In this document: positions 7,814 through 14,724 of the stretch, piece by piece | How the letters are laid out: every line of letters begins with the position of its first letter | Numbering within the stretch: the stretch's first letter is position 1 | DNA from: an uncultured Carnobacteriaceae bacterium | GTDB taxonomy: Bacteria; Bacillota; Bacilli; Lactobacillales; Aerococcaceae | Length of the DNA: 16,785 nucleotides | NCBI GenBank assembly: GCA_938039195.1 | Contig: CALHVK010000039.1 | Span: forward strand, 1-16,785 | Direction: 5' to 3' | The notes under the pieces: generated by a model | What the model saw: only the letters and a program-made list of their open reading frames with translations | Databases searched by the model: none | What the model was told of the DNA's origin: nothing | Program-made: the position numbers and the translations under genes

Positions 7814-8260
7814 GTGAAGCAAGAAACACAACAAAGAAATTCAAATGTAATTTCTATGAATCAAAAGTTACAACAGAAAAAACCTTCTACTCCCGTTTGG
7901 AAGAGCCATTCACTAATGACAAAGTTAATTGTAATTGGTGCCATCGCTGTTTCGGGATCAATGATTGTCGGGATTGGGAACCAAATTAGCCAAGCAAATC
8001 AATTAGATCAAAAAATTGAACAAGCAAAGGCTGAAAAAGAATTTGCTGAAAAGCAAAAGGAATCTTTACAACAACAAGTGGAGCTTCTTCAAAGCGATGA
8101 ATATATCGCGAAGTTAGCGCGTAGTGAATATTATTTAAGCAAAACTGGAGAAATCATCTTCAGTACGCCGCGGGACACTGCAGAGCATAAAGCACAACAA
8201 GCAAAAGAAGAAGTGGAACAAGGGGAAACTGTTGTTAAGGTGACAACTCAAAACCGTTAG
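7814..8260 (+). CDS. divIC: Septum formation initiator family protein DivIC
   Basis: DivIC is a small bitopic membrane protein of the division machine; in Gram-positives it forms a complex with FtsL and DivIB at the septum. The 148 aa protein has the expected layout: a basic cytoplasmic N-terminus (1-36), one membrane span (about 37-55), a Gln/Lys/Glu-rich coiled coil (about 60-93) and the conserved family motif SDEYIAKLARSEYYLSKTGE (94-113) followed by IIF. The C-terminal tail is acidic and Gln-rich. The start is GTG with AAGGAG 9 bases upstream. Its place ahead of yabR and tilS is the conserved one. Here it has its own promoter because the mgtC-family gene and a terminator cut it off from the operon upstream. 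Confidence 0.93.
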   Translation: MKQETQQRNSNVISMNQKLQQKKPSTPVWKSHSLMTKLIVIGAIAVSGSMIVGIGNQISQANQLDQKIEQAKAEKEFAEKQKESLQQQVELLQSDEYIAKLARSEYYLSKTGEIIFSTPRDTAEHKAQQAKEEVEQGETVVKVTTQNR

Positions 8261-8269
8261 GCAATGAAT

Positions 8270-8300
8270 CTTTTCGATACGTCAAGCGTGTATCAAAAAG
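8270..8300 (+). other. Hairpin between divIC and yabR without a T-run
   Basis: CTTTT (8270-8274) pairs with AAAAG (8296-8300), and GATAC (8276-8280) pairs with GTATC (8290-8294), with one mismatch between them and a 9-base loop. The bases after it are GGAATAATG, so it is not a standard terminator. It could stabilise or process the divIC-yabR mRNA or be an RNA-binding site. Confidence 0.45.
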
Positions 8301-8328
8301 GGAATAATGAAGGAGGAACGCTTTTTAT

Positions 8329-8817
8329 ATGTCAATCGAAGTAGGAAACGTAATCCCTGGTAAAGTTACTGGAATTACAAATTTTGGAGTTTTTGTGGAT
8401 TTAGGAGATCGTAAGACAGGTCTTGTTCACATTAGCGAGGTGTCTGATTCATACATTCAAGATATCAAAGAAGTTTTAAAAGTTGGAGACGAGGTTAAAG
8501 TGAAAGTCATGACGATTGCGGATGATGGTAAAATTAGCCTTTCAATTCGTCGTGCCGTTGATAAACCAAAAGAAGATTCAGCGGATAAAGCAAAGAAACC
8601 TTTCACACCGCGTAATCAAGACTCTCAAGACTTTAAGAAAAATCGCAATGCTGGCAGAACTGCAGCTCCATACGAAAAGAAATCTCCTTCGCAAGCAAAA
8701 GCGACAGATTTCGATTCTCTAATGAGTTCCTTCTTGAAAGACTCTGAAGATCGTTTAACTTCATTGAAACGTAACACTGAAGGAAAACGTGGAGGCCGTG
8801 GCGGTCGCCGTTCATAA
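8329..8817 (+). CDS. yabR: S1-domain RNA-binding protein YabR
   Basis: A 162 aa protein with an N-terminal S1 RNA-binding domain (about 1-75): VGNVIPGKVTGITNFGVFVD, then GLVHISEVSD, VGDEVKVKVM and DGKISLSIRR. A basic, low-complexity linker rich in Lys, Ser and Pro follows, then a conserved C-terminal element (DFDSLMSSFLKDSEDRLTSL) and a Gly/Arg tail (GKRGGRGGRRS). This matches YabR of B. subtilis and similar S1 proteins of Lactobacillales (relatives of YugI/GSP13 and CvfD), which bind ribosomes or RNA and act as translational or post-transcriptional regulators; the exact role here is not readable. AGGAGG lies 12 bases before the ATG, a rather long spacing. A terminator follows. Confidence 0.9.
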   Translation: MSIEVGNVIPGKVTGITNFGVFVDLGDRKTGLVHISEVSDSYIQDIKEVLKVGDEVKVKVMTIADDGKISLSIRRAVDKPKEDSADKAKKPFTPRNQDSQDFKKNRNAGRTAAPYEKKSPSQAKATDFDSLMSSFLKDSEDRLTSLKRNTEGKRGGRGGRRS

Positions 8818-8826
8818 TGAAACCAC

Positions 8827-8862
8827 AAATCTCTTCTAGTGTAAGCTGGAGGAGATTTTTTT
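8827..8862 (+). terminator. Intrinsic terminator after yabR
   Basis: A 13-bp stem with two G-U pairs (8827-8839 with 8846-8858), a 6-base loop (TGTAAG) and seven T (8856-8862). It lies only 18 bases before the tilS start, and no separate tilS promoter is visible, so tilS is presumably expressed by readthrough. Confidence 0.9.
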
Positions 8863-8880
8863 GACAGAAAGGAGAGGCCT

Positions 8881-10254
8881 ATGCAACATCAACTAACAGC
8901 GTTTTTTAGAAGAAATGTAGAAAACTTTACTGAGAAAAAATATGTGCTTGCCGTATCCGGAGGTGTCGATTCGATGGTTCTTTTGAATGCGATGATCACT
9001 TTATTTGGAGACGATGCAACAGATCGACTCGTAGTGGCCCATGTGAATTATGGCCTGAGAGCACAAGCCGTGGATGAGGAACAACTCGTTCATCGTTTTT
9101 GCAAGCTGCATCAGATTCCAATCGAGACAAAGCATTGGCACGAAGCAGAAGGGGAGACGACTTCTGAAAAATCGTTACGAGATTTTAGATATGATTTCTT
9201 CCGCGAAGTGACTTCAAAACATCAGGCGGACTATTTAGTATTGGCACATCACCAAGATGATCAATTGGAGACCGTGTTGATGAAATGGTCGCGTGGAAGT
9301 ACGCTGGAAGGTCTTGCTGGGATGAAGGAAAAACGTTACGTGAAAAGCTTGTCGATTTTACGTCCGTTCCTATCGTATGAGAAAAAAGAACTCTACGAAG
9401 AGGCTAAGAAATATGACGTTCCTTATTTAGAAGATGAATCGAATGAATCGGATGACTATACAAGAAACAGATATCGTCATCATGTCATTCCATTCTTGAA
9501 AGAGGAAAATCCAAATGCCGGAAGCCACTTCCAAAAGAGTGCACAGATGATTGCGGATGCGGTGGCATGCTTAATGCCAATCCTAGAAGAAAAACAAAAT
9601 CAGATTTTCCAAAAAGGGAAGAAGAAAGTCGCGTTCCACCGAGAAGCTTTCCTCAAAGAACCCGTTGAAATGCAACGACTGCTCTTGCAACAAGTGTTAA
9701 TGCAAATGGATACGACGATTTCTGTGGTGCAGATGGAACAAATCTTAGAAAAGGTTGGTTCGGATAAAGCGCAGCTCACTCTGGATCTTTCAAATGGATG
9801 GAAGTTTAAGAAACGCTATGAAGAATGCTCGTTTGAAAAAGGAAGACCTAAAGTCGTTCCAAATATTGAATTTGTCCTATCGAAACCAGAAGACACATTG
9901 ATTCGACCAAACGAAGATGAGCAAATTCTTCTTACGACAGGAAAGACCTCTTCGGATTTTGCAATTCCTGTTTATCCAAAGGACTTCCCGCTCACGATTC
10001 GTCATGCAAAACCAGGCGATAAGATTGCGCTAGATGCCAGTGAAATCAAACATCAAAAACTCTCAAGATGGTTTATCAATTCGAAGATTCCACTCGAAGA
10101 ACGCAAGGAAATTTGGGTATTGGAAGACGCCTCAAAAAAAATTCGTGCTATTTTGGGTTATCGCTATGCTCAACCGTTGTTCTTTGAAGAGGAAACTGGT
10201 AAAATGATTCTATCTTACGAAAACAAAACGAGGTGCACACATGTTAAAAAATGA
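8881..10254 (+). CDS. tilS: tRNA(Ile)-lysidine synthase
   Basis: TilS uses ATP and lysine to convert C34 of the CAU-anticodon tRNA(Ile) to lysidine, which makes it read AUA and accept isoleucine; the enzyme is essential in most bacteria. The 457 aa protein carries the N-type ATP pyrophosphatase P-loop SGGVDS (residues 26-31), then AHVNYGLR, HHQDDQLETVLMKWSRGS and the family's substrate-binding and C-terminal domains (DFPLTIRHAKPGDKI, then SRWFINSKIPLEER). The start codon follows AAAGGAG. The gene overlaps hpt by 14 bases, so the pair is probably translationally coupled, as in related Firmicutes. Confidence 0.96.
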   Translation: MQHQLTAFFRRNVENFTEKKYVLAVSGGVDSMVLLNAMITLFGDDATDRLVVAHVNYGLRAQAVDEEQLVHRFCKLHQIPIETKHWHEAEGETTSEKSLRDFRYDFFREVTSKHQADYLVLAHHQDDQLETVLMKWSRGSTLEGLAGMKEKRYVKSLSILRPFLSYEKKELYEEAKKYDVPYLEDESNESDDYTRNRYRHHVIPFLKEENPNAGSHFQKSAQMIADAVACLMPILEEKQNQIFQKGKKKVAFHREAFLKEPVEMQRLLLQQVLMQMDTTISVVQMEQILEKVGSDKAQLTLDLSNGWKFKKRYEECSFEKGRPKVVPNIEFVLSKPEDTLIRPNEDEQILLTTGKTSSDFAIPVYPKDFPLTIRHAKPGDKIALDASEIKHQKLSRWFINSKIPLEERKEIWVLEDASKKIRAILGYRYAQPLFFEEETGKMILSYENKTRCTHVKK

Positions 10255-10783
10255 TATGTCAGAAATTTTAGTATCAGAAGAACAATTGCAAGAAACGATT
10301 AAGAAATTAGGTGCTACGTTAGCGGAAGATTACCGTGGTAAAGATCCATTAGTCATTTGTATTCTTAAGGGTGCTATTTTCTTTATGGCAGATTTAGTCC
10401 GCGCAATGGACTGCAATTTAGAAATTGATTTCATGGATGTATCTAGTTATGGAAATGAATTCGAATCAAGCGGCGAAGTACGTATCTTAAAAGACTTAGG
10501 ACAAAGTGTTAATGGTCGTCACGTAATTATTGTGGAAGATATTATCGATACAGGCCGTACTTTAAAACACGTGGTTGAATTATTAAAACACCGCCAAGCA
10601 GCAAGCGTGAAAGTGGTGACTTTATTAGACAAACCAGAACGTCGCGAAGAAGCAATCGAAGCGGATTACGTTGGTGTTCAAGTGCCAAATAAATTCGTTG
10701 TAGGATACGGATTAGACTTTAAACAATTCTACCGTAACTTACCATGTATCGGTGTTTTAAAGCCTGAATTCTATGAAGATTAA
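10241..10783 (+). CDS. hpt: Hypoxanthine phosphoribosyltransferase
   Basis: Hpt salvages hypoxanthine and guanine with PRPP to give IMP and GMP. The 180 aa protein has the family features in order: ILKGAIFFMADL, the flexible-loop region MDVSSYGNEFESSGEV, the PRPP-binding loop VEDIIDTG (98-105) and the C-terminal VGYGLDFKQFYRNLP. I keep the start at 10241, where GAGG lies 7 bases upstream; a second ATG at 10256 has no clear site. It overlaps the 3' end of tilS by 14 bases. In Listeria and some Bacillales tilS and hpt are neighbours or fused; here they are separate genes. Its terminator overlaps the ftsH promoter region. Confidence 0.96.
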   Translation: MLKNDMSEILVSEEQLQETIKKLGATLAEDYRGKDPLVICILKGAIFFMADLVRAMDCNLEIDFMDVSSYGNEFESSGEVRILKDLGQSVNGRHVIIVEDIIDTGRTLKHVVELLKHRQAASVKVVTLLDKPERREEAIEADYVGVQVPNKFVVGYGLDFKQFYRNLPCIGVLKPEFYED

Positions 10784-10799
10784 GAATGAGTAAAACTAT

Positions 10800-10828
10800 T
10801 CGTCAACAAAAGTCAAATATGTTATGAT
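10800..10828 (+). promoter_or_regulatory. ftsH promoter
   Basis: The -10 TATGAT (10823-10828) is preceded by TG at -15/-14 (TGTTATGAT). A 4/6 -35 match TCGTCA (10800-10805) lies 17 bases upstream. Transcription would start near 10835, within the left arm of the hpt terminator hairpin. The Shine-Dalgarno of ftsH is GGGGAGG just before the ATG. Confidence 0.72.
10801..10817 (+). promoter_or_regulatory. Candidate CtsR operator in the ftsH promoter
   Basis: CGTCAAC-AAA-AGTCAAA is a tandem direct heptad repeat with a 3-base spacer. It matches the CtsR consensus RGTCAAANANRGTCAAA at all fixed positions except the first and seventh. It lies between and over the -35 and -10 of ftsH, where a repressor would block RNA polymerase. 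CtsR is the class III heat-shock repressor of Firmicutes, and ftsH is a known CtsR target in Lactobacillus plantarum. Confidence 0.6.
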
Positions 10829-10863
10829 AGAACGGTAGTCAATTTAACTATCGTTCTTCTTTT
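10829..10863 (+). terminator. hpt terminator overlapping the ftsH start region
   Basis: An 11-bp stem with one G-U pair: AGAACGGTAGT (10829-10839) with ACTATCGTTCT (10847-10857), a 7-base loop and the T-rich tail TCTTTT. It begins right after the ftsH -10 box. A transcript from upstream forms the full hairpin, whereas an ftsH transcript starting near 10835 would lack most of the left arm and escape termination. Confidence 0.75.
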
Positions 10864-10884
10864 ATAAGAAGATGGGGAGGTACA

Positions 10885-12987
10885 ATGAATAATAATAACA
10901 ATCGATCAATACTTAGATCTAGCTTACTATATATCTTAATTTTCGGAGCTATCGTCATTTTTGTTGGAATGTTTAACGGGGATCAAAAAGGTCCTATTGC
11001 AGATATTTCATATACAGAATTTATGCAAAGTCTGAAAAGTGGCGAAATCAAAGATATTAAGATGCAATATTCGAATTCTGTGTATACCATTACTGGGGAA
11101 TATACAAATCCGAAAGAGCAGACAACGCAGGAAGCTAAAAATCAAAATGGGTTATCTATTTTTGATAACCGTACAACAAAGAGTACAAACTTCAGAACAA
11201 CAGTCTTACCAAATGACTCAACGATTAAAGAAATCAATGAAGCAGCTCAAGCTAAAAATACAAAGGTTGAAACTTTACCAGAAAGTTCAACAGGCGTATG
11301 GATTTCCGTTTTATTACAAGTCATTTTACCACTTGGCGTATTAGGGTTCTTACTCTATACAATGTTTATGAGCCAAGGTGGCCAAGGTGGACGTAACAAT
11401 CCAATGAACTTCGGTAAGAGCCGTGCGACAAATCAGAAGAAACAAAACGTAAAAGTACGCTTCTCTGATGTAGCGGGTGCCGAAGAAGAAAAACAAGAGC
11501 TTGTAGAAGTGGTGGAATTCTTAAAAGACCCACGTAAATTTACAGCGCTTGGTGCTCGTATTCCTGCAGGGGTACTTCTTGAGGGCCCTCCAGGAACAGG
11601 GAAAACCCTTCTTGCTAAAGCCGTTGCTGGTGAAGCAAACGTACCATTCTTCTCGATTTCAGGTTCTGAATTCGTAGAAATGTTCGTAGGGGTTGGGGCA
11701 AGCCGTGTTCGTGACTTATTCGAAAACGCGAAGAAAAATGCTCCAGCAATTATCTTTATCGATGAAATCGATGCCGTTGGTCGTCAACGTGGTGCCGGAA
11801 TGGGTGGCGGACACGACGAACGTGAACAAACCTTAAACCAATTGCTTGTTGAAATGGACGGATTCGAAGGAACAGAGGGAATCATCGTGATTGCCGCAAC
11901 GAACCGTTCAGACGTATTAGACCCAGCCTTACTTCGTCCAGGACGTTTTGACCGTCAAATCTTAGTAGGTCGTCCAGACGTAAAAGGCCGTGAAGCGATT
12001 CTGAAAGTACACGCACGCAATAAGAAACTTGCAAAAGACGTGGACTTAAAAGTGATTGCGCAACAAACTCCAGGATTCTCTGGTGCTGAACTTGAAAACT
12101 TATTAAACGAAGCAGCTTTAGTAGCCGCTCGTCGTGATAAAACAGCCATCGACGCATTAGACGTGGATGAAGCACATGACCGTGTGATTGCTGGTCCGGC
12201 TAAAAAAGACCGTGCTATCAGCAAGAAAGAACGCGAAATGGTGGCTTACCACGAAGCAGGGCATACAATTGTTGGTATGGTCTTAAGCGATGCACGTGTG
12301 GTTCATAAAGTAACGATTGTCCCTCGTGGACGCGCTGGCGGATATGCCATCATGCTTCCAAAAGAAGATCGTTTCTTAATGACAAAAGAAGAATTGTTCG
12401 AACAAGTAGTTGGACTTCTCGGTGGTCGTGCTGCTGAAGAATTTATCTTTGGCGTGAAGACAACAGGAGCATCTAACGACTTTGAACAAGCAACAGCTAT
12501 TGTTCGTAGCATGATTACAGAGTACGGAATGGTGGACGAATTAGGAACTGTTCAATACGAAGGAAATCATCAAGTATTTATCGGACGTGACTATGGTCAA
12601 ACAAAAGGTTACTCAGACCAAGTGGCGTTTGAAATCGACAATGCAGTACGTCGTATCATGAAAGAAGCGCATGAAAAAGCACTTCAAATTCTTGAAGAAC
12701 ATAAAGACCAATTAGAATTAATTGCTCAAAAACTTCTAGAATTAGAAACATTAGATGAACGTACGATTAAATCACTTTTCGAAACAGGTGAAATGCCAGC
12801 TCCAATCGCGGAAGAGGAATATCCAAGCGAAACAGAAGCGGCAAGTTTTGAAGAAACGAAAAAAGCCTTAGCAAAACGCGATGCGGAACAAGCAGAAGGC
12901 AAAGAGGTTCCAGAAGAAGAGGAAGAAGTCGAAGTAGCGGATGTCACTCCAGTAGAAGATTTCACTGAACAAAACGAAAACGAATAA
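10885..12987 (+). CDS. ftsH: ATP-dependent zinc metalloprotease FtsH
   Basis: FtsH is a hexameric membrane-anchored AAA+ protease that degrades misassembled membrane proteins and selected soluble regulators. The 700 aa protein has a first membrane span (about 10-28), an extracytoplasmic domain (about 30-130), a second span (about 135-155), and a Gly-rich linker. Next comes the AAA domain with Walker A GPPGTGKT (234-241), Walker B IIFIDEID (Asp293, Glu294) and the second region of homology RPGRFDRQ. The protease domain has the zinc site HEAGH (456-460), with Asp532 in SNDFEQAT as the likely third ligand. The C-terminal tail of about 60 residues is very acidic (Glu-rich), common in Lactobacillales. 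It is transcribed from its own promoter with a candidate CtsR site; a weak terminator separates it from hslO. Confidence 0.98.
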   Translation: MNNNNNRSILRSSLLYILIFGAIVIFVGMFNGDQKGPIADISYTEFMQSLKSGEIKDIKMQYSNSVYTITGEYTNPKEQTTQEAKNQNGLSIFDNRTTKSTNFRTTVLPNDSTIKEINEAAQAKNTKVETLPESSTGVWISVLLQVILPLGVLGFLLYTMFMSQGGQGGRNNPMNFGKSRATNQKKQNVKVRFSDVAGAEEEKQELVEVVEFLKDPRKFTALGARIPAGVLLEGPPGTGKTLLAKAVAGEANVPFFSISGSEFVEMFVGVGASRVRDLFENAKKNAPAIIFIDEIDAVGRQRGAGMGGGHDEREQTLNQLLVEMDGFEGTEGIIVIAATNRSDVLDPALLRPGRFDRQILVGRPDVKGREAILKVHARNKKLAKDVDLKVIAQQTPGFSGAELENLLNEAALVAARRDKTAIDALDVDEAHDRVIAGPAKKDRAISKKEREMVAYHEAGHTIVGMVLSDARVVHKVTIVPRGRAGGYAIMLPKEDRFLMTKEELFEQVVGLLGGRAAEEFIFGVKTTGASNDFEQATAIVRSMITEYGMVDELGTVQYEGNHQVFIGRDYGQTKGYSDQVAFEIDNAVRRIMKEAHEKALQILEEHKDQLELIAQKLLELETLDERTIKSLFETGEMPAPIAEEEYPSETEAASFEETKKALAKRDAEQAEGKEVPEEEEEVEVADVTPVEDFTEQNENE

Positions 12988-12997
12988 CACAAAGGGA

Positions 12998-13030
12998 AGG
13001 AGAGCTGAGGCAGTTGTCACAGCTCTTTTC
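12998..13030 (+). terminator. Weak intrinsic terminator between ftsH and hslO
   Basis: GAGCTG (13002-13007) pairs with CAGCTC (13020-13025), and the stem extends outward by four pairs including two G-U (12998-13001 with 13026-13029). The loop has 12 bases, and only four T follow the core stem. No promoter is visible before hslO, so partial readthrough from ftsH is likely. Confidence 0.6.
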
Positions 13031-13050
13031 CTATGAAAAAGGAGAAACAA

Positions 13051-13953
13051 ATGGCAGATACATTATTAAAAGTATTGGCGTTCAATGATGAGGTCAAAGC
13101 CGTTGCTATGGTTGCCACAGATGCAATCGATGAAGCACAACGCAGACACGACACTTGGAGTTCTGCAACAGCAGCTCTTGGTCGTACCATCATCGGGACA
13201 CAATTATTAGCAAGCAGTTTAAAAGACGATGAACGCATCACTGTACAAGTGAACGGAGATGGCCCTGGTGGGAAAATCATGGCCGATGCAAACGGTCGTG
13301 GGGAAATGCGTGGGTATATTACGAATCCTCATGTGAGCCTTGAATTAAACGACAAAGGAAAATTAGATGTCCGTGGAGTTGTGGGGACAAACGGAACAAT
13401 TACCGTCATCAAAGACTTAAATATGAGAGAACCGTTCTCTGGCCAAGTACCAATTGTAGACGGAGAATTGGGAATGGACTTCACGTATTACTTAGCAGTC
13501 TCTGAACAAATTAACGGAGCTGTTGGGGTATCGGTTCTTGTAAATCCAGACGAAACAGTTCGTGCAGCAGGTGGCTTTATGATTCAGCTATTACCAGGGG
13601 CGAGCGAAGCGACCATTTCAGAAATCGAACGTCGTATTAGTGAAATTCCAATGGTTTCAAAATTAATTGACCAACAAGAGCAACCACGTGATATTTTGAA
13701 TCGATTATTAGGTGAAGAAAACATTCGAGTGTTAGAAGAGATGCCTGTGAAATTCCATTGCGGATGTACGCGTGAACGTTTCAGTGCGGGTCTTCTTTCG
13801 ATTGGGGTAGATGACTTACAACATCTGATTGACGAAGATCATGGCGCGGAAGTGGTTTGTCATTTCTGTGGTGAGAAATATCATTTTGATGAAGCAGAAT
13901 TACAAGGGTTAATCGATGAGATTAAGGCTAATCGCAAAGAGGCAGATGTCTAA
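13051..13953 (+). CDS. hslO: Redox-regulated chaperone Hsp33
   Basis: Hsp33 is a cytoplasmic holdase that is inactive when reduced and zinc-bound and becomes active on disulfide formation under oxidative stress. The 300 aa protein has the family's N-terminal substrate-binding domain (for example GPGGKIMADANG and GELGMDFTYYLAVSEQ). Its C-terminal redox switch holds all four cysteines: CGC at 237/239 and CHFC at 270/273, the expected CXC-X30-CXXC arrangement. The frame is open back to an ATG at 13033, but AAAGGAG at 13038-13044 is correctly spaced only for ATG 13051, and the family begins MADTLLK. The gene follows ftsH, the normal order in this block, and ends at a strong terminator. Confidence 0.95.
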   Translation: MADTLLKVLAFNDEVKAVAMVATDAIDEAQRRHDTWSSATAALGRTIIGTQLLASSLKDDERITVQVNGDGPGGKIMADANGRGEMRGYITNPHVSLELNDKGKLDVRGVVGTNGTITVIKDLNMREPFSGQVPIVDGELGMDFTYYLAVSEQINGAVGVSVLVNPDETVRAAGGFMIQLLPGASEATISEIERRISEIPMVSKLIDQQEQPRDILNRLLGEENIRVLEEMPVKFHCGCTRERFSAGLLSIGVDDLQHLIDEDHGAEVVCHFCGEKYHFDEAELQGLIDEIKANRKEADV

Positions 13954-13973
13954 GGGTTAGAACAGTGTAATTT

Positions 13974-14018
13974 AGGGAGTGAGTAGAACAGAATCTGGAT
14001 TCTACTCACTCTCTTTTT
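13974..14018 (+). terminator. Strong intrinsic terminator after hslO
   Basis: A 15-bp stem with one G-U pair (13974-13988 with 14000-14014; core GAGTGAGTAGAA/TTCTACTCACTC), an 11-base loop and a T-run to 14018. It marks the boundary between the conserved block and the accessory membrane-protein cluster. Confidence 0.93.
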
Positions 14019-14038
14019 GCATTTTCAGCCGTTAAAGC

Positions 14039-14067
14039 TATACAAATAAAGAAAAACTTAGTATAAT
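14039..14067 (+). promoter_or_regulatory. Promoter of the membrane-protein cluster
   Basis: A perfect -10 TATAAT (14062-14067), a 17-base spacer and TATACA (14039-14044), a 4/6 match to TTGACA. The start would be near 14074, with AGAGGT as the ribosome site of the first gene. No other promoter or terminator is evident up to the right edge, so the cluster is probably one transcript. Confidence 0.78.
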
Positions 14068-14095
14068 ATACACATAATACAAAAGAGGTATATAG

Positions 14096-14689
14096 ATGTT
14101 TAGACGAATTTTTTCTAGAATGAAAGGCTTCTACATGTTATTTGTGGGGAGTGTCGCACTCCTAGCCATCACTCTCATGCTTGATTTTAAAACATTTGAA
14201 CAATTTAATTTTTATCAAGATGTCGACGTTTGGAGTCATCCAATTCTCTTATTGCAACTAGTGATGGTAGTAATCGTGCTCCTTCTGCTAGGGCAAGTCA
14301 TCGGATTATCCGTGAAATATTATTTCGCATTTAAACAGCTAGATGCGCTCTTCCCGAATAACGAATGGGAACAAAAAGAGTTTAAAGAAAACGCAGACTA
14401 TGTCGATGAGAAATTCGAAGCGATGATTGTAAAAGAAGTACTCATCTTTTACGGAAGACATTTTACAGTGATTCCGCTAAAAGAATTAAAAGAAATTCAT
14501 CTGTATCGTACGAGTACAGGGCGCCGTGTGTATTATGGAATCAAGTTTACGTTTAAGACAAGAAGACGTGCCTTCGTTCCAAATACGTATGGAAAGACAC
14601 TAGAAGACAAGTATCGTCTCGTTCGAAAAGTGAATTACTTCGTCCCAGTTAAGATTAAGGACGATTGGAAAAATAGTAATAGAAAGTAG
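14096..14689 (+). CDS. Uncharacterised two-span membrane protein, short member of the paralogous cluster
   Basis: I do not recognise a named family for this 197 aa protein. It has a basic N-terminus, a membrane span at about 13-30, a short outside loop, a second span at about 49-72 and a cytoplasmic C-terminal domain (about 75-190) rich in Lys, Arg and Tyr. That domain aligns without a gap to the C-terminal domains of the next two proteins: ALFP...NADYVD...FTVIPL here against AYFP...DAEYVD...FTVVDL in the 325 aa protein, with 16 of 48 identities by hand count. The large extracytoplasmic domain of its neighbours is missing. The strand-rich pattern would fit a small beta-fold such as a PH-like domain, but this is a guess. 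It is first in its operon; its 3' end lies in a DNA repeat. Confidence 0.8.
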   Translation: MFRRIFSRMKGFYMLFVGSVALLAITLMLDFKTFEQFNFYQDVDVWSHPILLLQLVMVVIVLLLLGQVIGLSVKYYFAFKQLDALFPNNEWEQKEFKENADYVDEKFEAMIVKEVLIFYGRHFTVIPLKELKEIHLYRTSTGRRVYYGIKFTFKTRRRAFVPNTYGKTLEDKYRLVRKVNYFVPVKIKDDWKNSNRK

Positions 14690-14724
14690 GAAATAAAGGT
14701 GCATAAAGGGTATGTACGAAGAAC
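14677..14724 (+). repeat. Direct repeat at paralogue starts, copy 1
   Basis: Two blocks are repeated about 1 kb apart. TAATAGAAAGTAGG (14677-14690) recurs exactly at 15704-15717, and the 25 bases 14700-14724 recur at 15726-15750 with three differences. Here the first block is coding: it supplies the last codons and stop of the 197 aa gene. The second covers the first codons (MHKGY.RRT) of the 322 aa gene. Confidence 0.85.

Noticed and set aside
8861..8866. A perfect TTGACA just before tilS, suggesting a tilS promoter
   Set aside because: The -10 position 17 bases downstream falls inside the tilS coding start and reads CAACAT, a poor match. The hexamer is part of the T-run of the yabR terminator.
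13033..13050. Earlier in-frame start for hslO
   Set aside because: The extra codons contain the ribosome binding site of the ATG at 13051, and the Hsp33 family begins at that second ATG.
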